Shown piece after piece: positions 1 to 7,487 of a stretch of 11,350 nucleotides of DNA. A program made the translations under genes and the position numbers. The stretch's first letter is position 1, and each line of letters starts with the position of its first letter. The notes below the pieces were generated by a model, which was not told the DNA's origin, did not search any database, and worked only from the letters and a program-made list of their open reading frames with translations. The DNA is taken from contig DSBD01000026.1 of assembly GCA_011049365.1 (NCBI GenBank), positions 1-11,350 of the forward strand. The letters are read 5' to 3'. This DNA comes from Candidatus Vogelbacteria bacterium (GTDB taxonomy: Bacteria; Patescibacteriota; Minisyncoccia; Phycocordibacterales; XYD1-FULL-46-19).

Positions 1-537
1 GCAATTGTATTGTGCCCTAATAATGATGTTAATGATAAAAGAAATCCAGAGGAAATTTTTAAGGAAACAGTAAAAGCTTTAAAATCTTTTGGTCCCTTAT
101 TTCAGGACAGCGGAATGCAAGGTTATTTAGAGCCTTTGGGATTTGAGGAATGTTCTCTTAGTTCGATAGTTACAGCAATGAAAGCTATTCAAGAATCAGA
201 TTGTCCTGTCTATAAAATTGTTCATGACACCTTCCATCATCATATCGGTCCTGATACCTTTGACACAATTAAAAACGATTATAATATCTCTTATACCGGA
301 CTAATCCACATCTCCGGGGTAGAATGCAATATCCCCGTTAAAGAATACAGAGATAATCATCGTGTTTTAGTCACTGCACAAGATAGGCTTCAAACCAAAA
401 AACAGATAGAATTGCTCCTCAAACTTGGCTATACGGGAAATATTTCTTTTGAACCTTTTTCTCAAAAAGTACAAGAGATGGAGATTGAAAAGATAAAATC
501 AGCTATTGACCATAGTATAGAATATATAAGTAAATAA
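1..537 (+). CDS. Sugar phosphate isomerase/epimerase, IolI-like TIM barrel (5' truncated by window)
   Basis: This is the C-terminal 178 residues of a xylose-isomerase-like TIM-barrel protein. The frame is open to base 1, so the TTG at 10 is not the true start and the N-terminal part lies outside the window. Four likely metal ligands are visible (numbered from the first codon here): E44 in YLEPLGF, D76 in VHDTFHHH, H103 in GLIHISGVE and E151 in ISFEPF. Their spacing (32, 27 and 48 residues) is close to that remembered for the zinc ligands of Bacillus IolI (2-keto-myo-inositol isomerase), and the segments align with it by eye. The role is therefore isomerisation or epimerisation of a sugar or inositol derivative in the cytoplasm. 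The family is broad, so the substrate cannot be assigned. It is convergent with the next gene, 81 bp away, and unrelated to the restriction locus. Confidence 0.85.
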   Translation, partial: AIVLCPNNDVNDKRNPEEIFKETVKALKSFGPLFQDSGMQGYLEPLGFEECSLSSIVTAMKAIQESDCPVYKIVHDTFHHHIGPDTFDTIKNDYNISYTGLIHISGVECNIPVKEYRDNHRVLVTAQDRLQTKKQIELLLKLGYTGNISFEPFSQKVQEMEIEKIKSAIDHSIEYISK

Positions 538-618
538 AACTTTTCCGTTCCTCTCCTTTTCTTCTTTGCTGTAGAAAAAGGGCATTCCTGAAAATACTCT
601 ATTGGTTTTTTATCTTTA

Positions 619-2526
619 TTACATCCTCCCTGTTTTAATATAATAATCTATCATTTTATTGATTAATTTTTTACCATTAGGAGTAATCCAAAATTTTTTA
701 ATAACCTTAATTTTTATCCCGGGAAATAGGTCTCCCTTTTGAGTTCTGACTACCCCCAGCCATTGTAAATATTCTATTAGAATCGTCTCTATTGCTGAAG
801 CTAAATCACTAAGTACGCTTTTAGAAAATTTTACTTCTTTTTTCTTGGGGGTATAGAGCTTAATTACAAATTCTTCCATATCTATTTTTCTATTTATCCT
901 ATATTCATCAATACAATAAAGTAAGGTAATAAAATTTTCCTGATATTCTTTAGCCTGATTATCCCAATAATTAGTAGCCAGGAACTTTGTCCAATTCGCT
1001 TTTTCAACCCAGATGAAAAACAACTCAAATAGCTTTTCTCCATAAGACTTCTCACAAAATTCTTTAAAATGATCAACATTTACCTTAATCCAACCCTTTT
1101 TGTCTGTATAAATAAACTTTGCTGCTCGAGACAATATATCTATAAAATAGATATATCTCTTACTAACTTCTTCCCCTCTTTTTTCTTCCTCACCCAATGA
1201 AATAAAACTATCTTTATTTATAAAATCTTCCTCTATTAATTTTATATGCTTAAAAGGAATCCATTTGTTTTTTAAAGTAACCTTTACGCGATTTTTTATA
1301 AAATAGTTTACAAAAATTTCTAAATCTTCTGCCAGAGGACTATCCTTTTTGCTTAAATTGGTTAAATCAATATATTCTTCCTTCATTCCACAACTTAAAG
1401 GTGTCATGGTCATTGAAATAGGGAAACCTTTTCTTGGGCTTCCCAATCTTTTTCTTTCATCTGAAATTACTTCCCAGGGGGTTTTATGGTCAAGCTCTTC
1501 CTGGGGTTGCTGAAGCCATTCATCCTGACATTTCTTAATCGCTTTGTCTAATTCTTCTTGATTGGAGAAATTATCCGGATTAATGCTCGATTGAATCTGG
1601 CGTATTAAATCCAGAATCAATTCTCTTTCCTGGGGTCCCATACTCTGTTCATTAACTTCCTGGGGAGATTCTCCCTGAAATTCATCACGGGAAGAAAGAT
1701 TCCAGAAATCCATAAATATTTTCTGAAATTCTATTAATTCATCATCAGAGGAAAAATTAAATTTTCCCGACAATTCTCTCATTAGAGGAAAAGGATCGGT
1801 AATTCTATTTATCTTCTTTCTAAGATTTTTGATAGAAGGCGCTTTTTTTCCTAAATATTTTTTTAAAAAATGTTTTAGCTTTTTTTCTACAAATTCCAGA
1901 CTGTTTTCCTCTACATTAAAATTTTGACATGCCTGGTAAATTTCTTTCTCTATCATTAAAGGAGTAATTGAATGAATAATCTTAAAAGGGTCATTTCTCT
2001 GTAATCTTTTTAATGAATAGGTAAAATCTTTTGGGCATAATATATTAAAATTGCATAAAGCATAATCTGTTTCATAAGGCAAAATGCGTCCTACAACATG
2101 ATCTCCTTCTTTAATTTGATAGGTAGCATTACTTTCCCACACTTTATATTCTTGATTAGAAGTAAAATTCTTAGCTATAAAATAAGAACCCACCACAACT
2201 TTGACAATGTTAAAGATATCAAAGATATCATTTCTAAATCCCAGGAGGATATTTTGGTCTTTTTTATTATATTTAAATAAATTCTTGGATAAAAAAACTT
2301 CTAAGGGACTCGTTTCATAATATTGAGAAACACAAGTAAAAATATAATAATCGGCAAACCTCTTCTCGACGGAATTTATTTCTTCAAATGTTTTATAATA
2401 CAACTCAGGAGTGGTAGTAAAAAATCTTTCTCTTTCTTTAATTAATTCTTTAGATAAATAAGGATCTCTTTCACAAAATTCCATTATGTCGATAAGAAAG
2501 TCAATAATTTTGGTATCGAGTTTCAT
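619..2526 (-). CDS. Large protein of unknown function, resembling SEC-C-associated multidomain proteins
   Basis: A complete 635-residue soluble protein with no signal peptide or membrane segment. It starts at an ATG with an AGGA ribosome site at 2534-2537. No enzyme motif was recognised. By eye it has the layout of a widespread Firmicutes-type family often annotated through SEC-C motifs: an N-terminal domain with FADYYIF (57-63) and a GDHVVGRILP segment (141-150); a central WLQQPQEELDHKTPWEVISD segment (337-356), similar to the P-x-x-x-L-x-x-K-T-P-x-E motif of that family; and a C-terminal region with a likely winged helix around 575-626 (WLGVVRT, then WITPNGKKLINKM). The zinc-binding SEC-C cysteine cluster itself is absent. 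It is very rich in Lys, Glu, Ile and Phe and visibly more AT-rich than hsdR and hsdM. It lies on the same strand as the hsd operon, 159 bp after hsdR, so it could be a late operon gene or independent. The reading frame is secure; the family link is inference. Confidence 0.85.
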   Translation of the reverse strand: MKLDTKIIDFLIDIMEFCERDPYLSKELIKERERFFTTTPELYYKTFEEINSVEKRFADYYIFTCVSQYYETSPLEVFLSKNLFKYNKKDQNILLGFRNDIFDIFNIVKVVVGSYFIAKNFTSNQEYKVWESNATYQIKEGDHVVGRILPYETDYALCNFNILCPKDFTYSLKRLQRNDPFKIIHSITPLMIEKEIYQACQNFNVEENSLEFVEKKLKHFLKKYLGKKAPSIKNLRKKINRITDPFPLMRELSGKFNFSSDDELIEFQKIFMDFWNLSSRDEFQGESPQEVNEQSMGPQERELILDLIRQIQSSINPDNFSNQEELDKAIKKCQDEWLQQPQEELDHKTPWEVISDERKRLGSPRKGFPISMTMTPLSCGMKEEYIDLTNLSKKDSPLAEDLEIFVNYFIKNRVKVTLKNKWIPFKHIKLIEEDFINKDSFISLGEEEKRGEEVSKRYIYFIDILSRAAKFIYTDKKGWIKVNVDHFKEFCEKSYGEKLFELFFIWVEKANWTKFLATNYWDNQAKEYQENFITLLYCIDEYRINRKIDMEEFVIKLYTPKKKEVKFSKSVLSDLASAIETILIEYLQWLGVVRTQKGDLFPGIKIKVIKKFWITPNGKKLINKMIDYYIKTGRM

Positions 2527-2600
2527 AATAGTTTCCTACTTTCTATTCTTTATTTTTTTTGCATCATGCATAAAAATTTAAATTTTTTTATTAACAAATC

Positions 2601-2622
2601 AAATAGGGGACTTCCCCTATTT
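2601..2622 (-). terminator. Perfect hairpin after hsdR, possible terminator
   Basis: A perfect inverted repeat with 10-nt arms (AAATAGGGGA and TCCCCTATTT) around 2 nt. It lies in the 159-bp gap between the end of hsdR and the start of the 635-residue gene. The stem has a GC core. On the minus strand it is followed by GATTTGTTAATA, which is T-rich but not a clean U tract, so it may be a weak or partial terminator of the hsd operon. The GGGGAC...TCCCC core also resembles the GGGGGACA motif of the repeat patch near 10583, so it could instead be a REP-like repeat. Confidence 0.45.
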
Positions 2623-2686
2623 ATCTAATTTAAAAAGTTAAATATTAATTAGCAAAGAAAATGTGATGTATCCCCTGTGCCACTCC

Positions 2687-5600
2687 CTAACTTGCTGCTG
2701 TGGCATAGTACGGCGATGGCACCGCGGGGTATGCACGAAAAACATGATAAAAAACAGCTTCGGCTTTTTTATATACATCATTTTGGGTGTAATACTCTAC
2801 AGGTAATCCGGTTTTTTCATCCCACAAGAAATTTTGAATTAGAACTTTTACACCGTCTCTTGTGGGCTCTCTATCTTGCCACCTATATATATCTTTCAGT
2901 TTTTCTTTCAGTATTTTTAGCAGTTCTTTAGATACCTTCTTTATCTTTTGAAGTTCTTTGGGTTTTAAATCTGATTTTATCAAAAGATCATAAATAGCCA
3001 GGGTCTCTTCATCCAGCCCCTCTCGTATAGCCCGATTTTCTTCTTCATCCAATTCTTGCACAAATTTCAATAGTGCCTCAAAGGTGGCTTCAATATTTTG
3101 GCGGTCTTTTTCTTTATTGTACTCCTTAATTATCTTTTCATAGTGCTCTTGAAAATCTATTCGGAGCGGATTTCTTTGGATAAGTTGTTCCAATTTTTTC
3201 TCAATCACGCTTTTAAGACTTTGCACGACAGTATTTTTAATCTTAGTATATTCAAATTCTGCCCGCAATCTATCAAAGTCAATTTTACTTATATCATACT
3301 GCTTGTTGGGTTCCTTGGCTTTATCAGGCGCAACGGCAATCGATTCATCTATAACTTCATGCAGCTGCTTAATAATATCGCTAATATCTGCTTTCTTTCG
3401 GTCTTCTTGAAGGCTTTTATAGATAATATTTATCGCGCTGTATTGGCTGCGATAAGCATTTACGCCGGGAATTGTCAGACACGCTTTAAATTTAATAAAT
3501 ACTTCGCGACACATGACCTCAAACTTCTTTCTGGTTTCATCATTTTTATTCACCGCGTTTTTAACCACCGAAACCGCCATGACAATCGCCTTATTTCTTT
3601 CAAACCCGCTTGCGTTTATAATTGCATCAAGTGTCGTTTTTCTCTCACTCAAGAAATCACCTACCAAGTCAATCGCTTGCTTTAAGTTTTCAAGTAATTC
3701 TTCCTTGGCTTTGGTTGGATCCACCTCATCCGGTCCCAATCCGCCAGTCCTGCCCGTATCGCTCGCACCGGTAAAGGTAGCAAGTGCTTTGCGTAAATTC
3801 TTGAGAATACCACAATAATCAATAATAAGACCATTGTTTTTATCACCGTTTACCCGGTTGGCGCGGGCTATGGCCTGCATTAGTGTATGAGCTTTGAGCG
3901 GTTTATCCAAATAGAGGTTTGCCAAACTCGGCACATCAAACCCGGTCAACCACATTGCGCAAACTATGGCAATTCTAAAGGGGTGTTCTTCTTTTTTAAA
4001 AGCAGAATCCACATCGATTCGCGTTCCATCGGAGAGTTCGAAACCATTCTTGATAAGCCGCCGATGAGGTGTGATATCGAAATCCCATTTCCTAAATTTC
4101 TCTACCTCGCCTTGCTCTTCGCTTACGATGACTGCCATCTTGGTTTCTTTCATCCAGATGAGTTGATTAGAAAGATACTCCCTTTCTTCTCCCGCGACCC
4201 CGTTCCCGGATTCTCTAATTTCCTCTACTTTTTGTTCCCAGTATTGTCCGATCAATTCATACATCCGCACACAGGTTAGTTTATCAATGCACACCAACAT
4301 CGCCTTGCCGGCCTCCCAAGAAGTAGTGTAGTGCTGGACAAAATCCTGGGCAATTTGATTGAGACGTTTTTCTGCGGTGATGATGTGATACTCGCGCTTC
4401 AGCTCTCTTTCCAACCGCTGGCTAACATCGATATCATTAATTTCAATTTCTTCCAGTTTTTCGGCAATCCGCTCATTAATATCATTGGTGGCTACACCCA
4501 GGGTATCACCCCGCGAATCGTAATAGAGCGGTACGGTCGATTTATCCTCTACCGATCGTTGAAAATCATAAGTGGAAACATACTGGCCAAATACCTGCAT
4601 GGTAATCTGATCATCCTTAAATAACGGTGTTCCGGTAAAGCCGATAAAGTTGGCTTTTGGCAAGGCATTACGCATATTCAAGGCAAGAGTGCCGTATTGA
4701 GTACGGTGCGCTTCGTCGGTGATCACAATAATGTCATCTCGCCTGGTGTAGCCTTCATCCGGGTCAACTTCTTGATTAAATTTTTGAATGGTGGTAAAAA
4801 CATAGGCCTTTTGTTGACTCATAAGTTCTGCCAAATGTCTGCCGCTGCTGGGTCGGCAGGGTGTTTTGTCGTTATCCGCCACGCCGCATCCGGCAAAGGT
4901 TTTATATATTTGAGTATCCAGGTCATCTCGATCAGTACAGATCAAGAAAGTATAATTACCGCCGATTTTACGATGTACCTTGGTAGTGAAAAACACCATG
5001 GAATAACTTTTCCCGGCACCTTGTGTATGCCAGAAAACACCGAGTTTTCCTTTGACTCTATAGGGATTATTCAGGGCTTTAATGACCTGATTAACACCCA
5101 GATACTGGTGATTTTTCGCCAGTACTTTTATTTGTCTGCCGCTGGAATCATCATAGACAATGAAGTTTTCAAAGATATCCATGAAATTTTTCTGGTCGCA
5201 AACACCCTTCAGAAGAGTTTCCATATCCACCGCACCATGATCGGATTCTGACAAGCGCTTCCATTCATGAAAATGCTCAAAACCAGCAGTAATGGTGCCG
5301 ATTTTTGCTTTTTCGCCATTGGCCAGCATGATTATCGCATTATAATGAAAGAAGTGCGGGATAGTATCTTTGTAATCAGCAAAATTTCTTTGGTAGGCCT
5401 GTTTGAGGTCTTTATGAATATTTTTGCATTCGACAAATAGAAGCGGGATGCCGTTGACAAACCCCACAATATCAATCCGCCGGCGGTATAAATCACCCTG
5501 CACCCATAATTCGCGTACTGCCAAGAAGTGATTGTTGGTCGCTTCATTAAAATCAAATATCTTGAGCCGTTCTCTTTTTATCTCCCCATGTTCACCTTGA

Positions 5601-5917
5601 AAAGAAACCAGCACACCGTCTTTAAACAGTTTGTATTTATCAAAGTTGGAAGAGAGCATTGACTGGCTCTGAGAATAATCCACCACTTGACGCACGGCTT
5701 CATCGTAGGCGGTTTCAGGAAGTCCCGGATTGAATTCTTTAAGCGCCTGCCTAAGATAACGTGTAAGCACCACCTCACGTTCTGAATTTCTACCCAAAAG
5801 ACTATCTGGTCCAAATGTCTCCTGATTGTAGGCATATACCGAATCCCAGTCAAGATTATTTTTTAAGTAATCAGCGGTTGTTTGTTGAACCAAAGTATCC
5901 TCGTTTAAATAGATCAT
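2687..5917 (-). CDS. hsdR: Type I restriction enzyme, R (motor/nuclease) subunit HsdR
   Basis: A complete 1076-residue HsdR, the ATP-dependent DNA translocase and endonuclease subunit. The N-terminal PD-(D/E)xK nuclease shows D149 in RRIDIVGF and E163-C-K165 in FVECKN. The SF2 helicase motor has a Walker A site (HTQGAGKS, 297-304), a DEAH box (401-404), motif III TGT (428-430), WLTGFDVP (656-663) and motif VI QAIARANR (681-688). The remaining C-terminal third is helical and charged, as in the HsdR C-terminal region that contacts HsdM/HsdS. Length is normal and no catalytic residue is missing. The ATG has a good upstream AGAAGGA site. That site lies inside the tail of the rhuM remnant, whose TGA overlaps this ATG. 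It is the last gene of the hsd operon. Restriction requires the HsdM and HsdS encoded upstream. Confidence 0.97.
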   Translation of the reverse strand: MIYLNEDTLVQQTTADYLKNNLDWDSVYAYNQETFGPDSLLGRNSEREVVLTRYLRQALKEFNPGLPETAYDEAVRQVVDYSQSQSMLSSNFDKYKLFKDGVLVSFQGEHGEIKRERLKIFDFNEATNNHFLAVRELWVQGDLYRRRIDIVGFVNGIPLLFVECKNIHKDLKQAYQRNFADYKDTIPHFFHYNAIIMLANGEKAKIGTITAGFEHFHEWKRLSESDHGAVDMETLLKGVCDQKNFMDIFENFIVYDDSSGRQIKVLAKNHQYLGVNQVIKALNNPYRVKGKLGVFWHTQGAGKSYSMVFFTTKVHRKIGGNYTFLICTDRDDLDTQIYKTFAGCGVADNDKTPCRPSSGRHLAELMSQQKAYVFTTIQKFNQEVDPDEGYTRRDDIIVITDEAHRTQYGTLALNMRNALPKANFIGFTGTPLFKDDQITMQVFGQYVSTYDFQRSVEDKSTVPLYYDSRGDTLGVATNDINERIAEKLEEIEINDIDVSQRLERELKREYHIITAEKRLNQIAQDFVQHYTTSWEAGKAMLVCIDKLTCVRMYELIGQYWEQKVEEIRESGNGVAGEEREYLSNQLIWMKETKMAVIVSEEQGEVEKFRKWDFDITPHRRLIKNGFELSDGTRIDVDSAFKKEEHPFRIAIVCAMWLTGFDVPSLANLYLDKPLKAHTLMQAIARANRVNGDKNNGLIIDYCGILKNLRKALATFTGASDTGRTGGLGPDEVDPTKAKEELLENLKQAIDLVGDFLSERKTTLDAIINASGFERNKAIVMAVSVVKNAVNKNDETRKKFEVMCREVFIKFKACLTIPGVNAYRSQYSAINIIYKSLQEDRKKADISDIIKQLHEVIDESIAVAPDKAKEPNKQYDISKIDFDRLRAEFEYTKIKNTVVQSLKSVIEKKLEQLIQRNPLRIDFQEHYEKIIKEYNKEKDRQNIEATFEALLKFVQELDEEENRAIREGLDEETLAIYDLLIKSDLKPKELQKIKKVSKELLKILKEKLKDIYRWQDREPTRDGVKVLIQNFLWDEKTGLPVEYYTQNDVYKKAEAVFYHVFRAYPAVPSPYYATAAS

Positions 5918-6313
5918 AATTTTTCCTTCTTTGAATTAAGTAATTTTTTGACTTCCCGGTCAAAGTCAGAAATATAGTTTTTATCCTGTATTACCCGATA
6001 TTTTTAATACTTTTTAAAGTAAGATCCTACGCACACTCATGGCCACTCTTGCCCGCAGATATGTTTCTTTTGACTTCTCTTTCCCCTTCTTTTTGAACTT
6101 GTAAGAAATCCTTACAAGTTGCCGTTTGGTCAGCTTCGCCCTCTGCATAGATGTTTTTGAGATGCTGGGTTATATTTTGAGGCGTTGTATCAAAAAGTTC
6201 TGCCATTTTCTTTTGAGTAAGCCAAATATTTTTTCGGCATACAATACCTCAATATTCACCGAGCCGTCCGGTGATTTATAAAAAGCGATTTGGTTATCAG
6301 GTAGTTTTTTCAT
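5914..6313 (-). pseudogene. RhuM-family gene remnant: frameshifted and internally deleted
   Basis: Three fragments of a RhuM (virulence RhuM/DUF4062-unrelated, KilA-N-like neighbour of hsd genes) family protein remain. Fragment 1 (6313-6230) starts at an ATG 4 nt after the hsdS stop and reads ...YKSPDGSVNIEVLYAEK. Fragment 2 (6230-6027) is in another frame and reads IWLTQKKMAELFDTTPQNI, then HLKNIYAEGE and EREVKRN, the classic RhuM N-terminal signature; it ends at a TAG. The frame change falls in a run of six A (6229-6234), where a seventh A would restore the frame. Fragment 3 (6003-5914) reads KYRVIQDKNYISDFDREVKK and ends in a TGA overlapping the hsdR start, matching the usual RhuM C-terminus. 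RhuM proteins are normally some 300 or more residues, so the middle, roughly 200 residues, is gone. RhuM genes are commonly found within type I hsd loci; their role is unclear. The family assignment rests on remembered motifs, not a search. Confidence 0.85.
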
Positions 6314-6317
6314 AAGT

Positions 6318-7487
6318 TTACACCTTAATCTCACCGCTCATCAACCGCGGTAATAATAAATCCCGAGCTTGGACAAGTTTTTGGTTTTGGTTTCTTAATA
6401 GAGAGCATTTTTCAAGTAAAGGATTAACAATCTCAGAATACAACTCTACTAAATTCAATTTAGGAAATAACACTTTGATTTTTTTCAAACTGGCATTATT
6501 AAGAGACACCTGTGTGGCTCCTGTTGCAAAATTATTTTTATATTGAACAAATTCGTAAGATTTCAAAAGGCCAAATAAGAAGCCTAAATATTTTTCATCT
6601 GTAGTAAATCCAACCATTCCGGTTGATAACAATATTTTTTCAAGCAAAAAAGAATTTCCCTTGTTAAAATACAAGACTTTATCTGTGTCCTTCATTTTTG
6701 CGAAGTATACTGTATTAATTCTTGGTGCTATATCTGCCCGGCTCGGTCTGTTCTCATAATCAACTTCTTTTCCATCCCCGGTAATAGTCGTGCTATCTAT
6801 TTCTGAAGTTTGATAATATTGACGGATATCAGTAAATACTGGCACACCAAGTGGAGCTTTCTTAAATATCTTTATCTTTGTAAACGGTAAATAATCCCAA
6901 TCTGAAGGCATTTTCCTTCCATCACGATCAACTATTTTCACTTTCTCATGCCCCGGAAAACGGAAATACACAAACCACTCTCGGAATAAGAGCCGCGCCG
7001 CTTCTTCCAAAAGCTGTATCCGCCGACGGTTGGTGTCGATGAGGTCGTCGTAAGCATATACAATGTCAATTATGCTTCTTTGAGTGTCAATATCTGGTAA
7101 ATTAATTTTTAGATTGTCTAAAACTGGTTTTGTTAAATACTGTGTTGCAGCTCCTATAGATGCACTTTTGAAATAGTCTAAAAAAGGTCGAAGCGAGAAA
7201 TAAATAAATTTGTTTAATGCTTTATTCCCGTCTTTTGACTCAATAACGTAAGTTCTTTGATAAGCGTTAAATTTCCCTTGATAATACTTAAGTGGAAATA
7301 TTCCATTTGCGTTGTTTCCTCCAAGTAATACCGCTTCTGTATCGAATACAAATTTGTCTATACTGAACGTTTCTTGAGCACATGTAAAAAAAGGGTATTT
7401 ACCACCTTCAATTGCAGCATTAGAATCAAGCTTACCTGTTCTGATTGTACAAATATCACCTAATTTTACTTTTTGGTTTATTTTCAT
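6318..7487 (-). CDS. hsdS: Type I restriction-modification specificity subunit HsdS
   Basis: A complete 389-residue DNA-recognition subunit. It shows the usual two-fold plan: target recognition domain 1 (about 5-130, with GAATQYLTK at 112-120), a conserved spacer helix (132-180: DTQRSIIDIVYAYDDLID, then NRRRIQLLEEAARLLFREWF), recognition domain 2 (about 190-340, with GATQVSLNN at 323-331), and a shorter conserved helix at the end (345-387, ending in LLLPRLMSGEI). Each domain should read one half of a bipartite target; the target cannot be predicted here. The start ATG overlaps the hsdM TGA by 4 nt, so translation is probably coupled. The recognition domains look more AT-rich than hsdM and hsdR, consistent with domain exchange, which is common in hsdS. 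Confidence 0.95.
   Translation of the reverse strand: MKINQKVKLGDICTIRTGKLDSNAAIEGGKYPFFTCAQETFSIDKFVFDTEAVLLGGNNANGIFPLKYYQGKFNAYQRTYVIESKDGNKALNKFIYFSLRPFLDYFKSASIGAATQYLTKPVLDNLKINLPDIDTQRSIIDIVYAYDDLIDTNRRRIQLLEEAARLLFREWFVYFRFPGHEKVKIVDRDGRKMPSDWDYLPFTKIKIFKKAPLGVPVFTDIRQYYQTSEIDSTTITGDGKEVDYENRPSRADIAPRINTVYFAKMKDTDKVLYFNKGNSFLLEKILLSTGMVGFTTDEKYLGFLFGLLKSYEFVQYKNNFATGATQVSLNNASLKKIKVLFPKLNLVELYSEIVNPLLEKCSLLRNQNQKLVQARDLLLPRLMSGEIKV

Noticed and set aside
538..618. Possible bidirectional terminator between the convergent genes
   Set aside because: Only a weak CCTTTTCT / AGAAAAAGG pairing with a bulge and a roughly 10-nt loop; not convincing.
2560..2570. TGCATCATGCA palindrome upstream of the 635-residue gene as an operator
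   Set aside because: Only 5-bp arms, and no convincing promoter could be aligned with it; too short to support.
3098..5251. Several plus-strand frames of 97-195 codons opposite hsdR
   Set aside because: They lie antisense to a well-conserved HsdR with intact motifs and show no family features.
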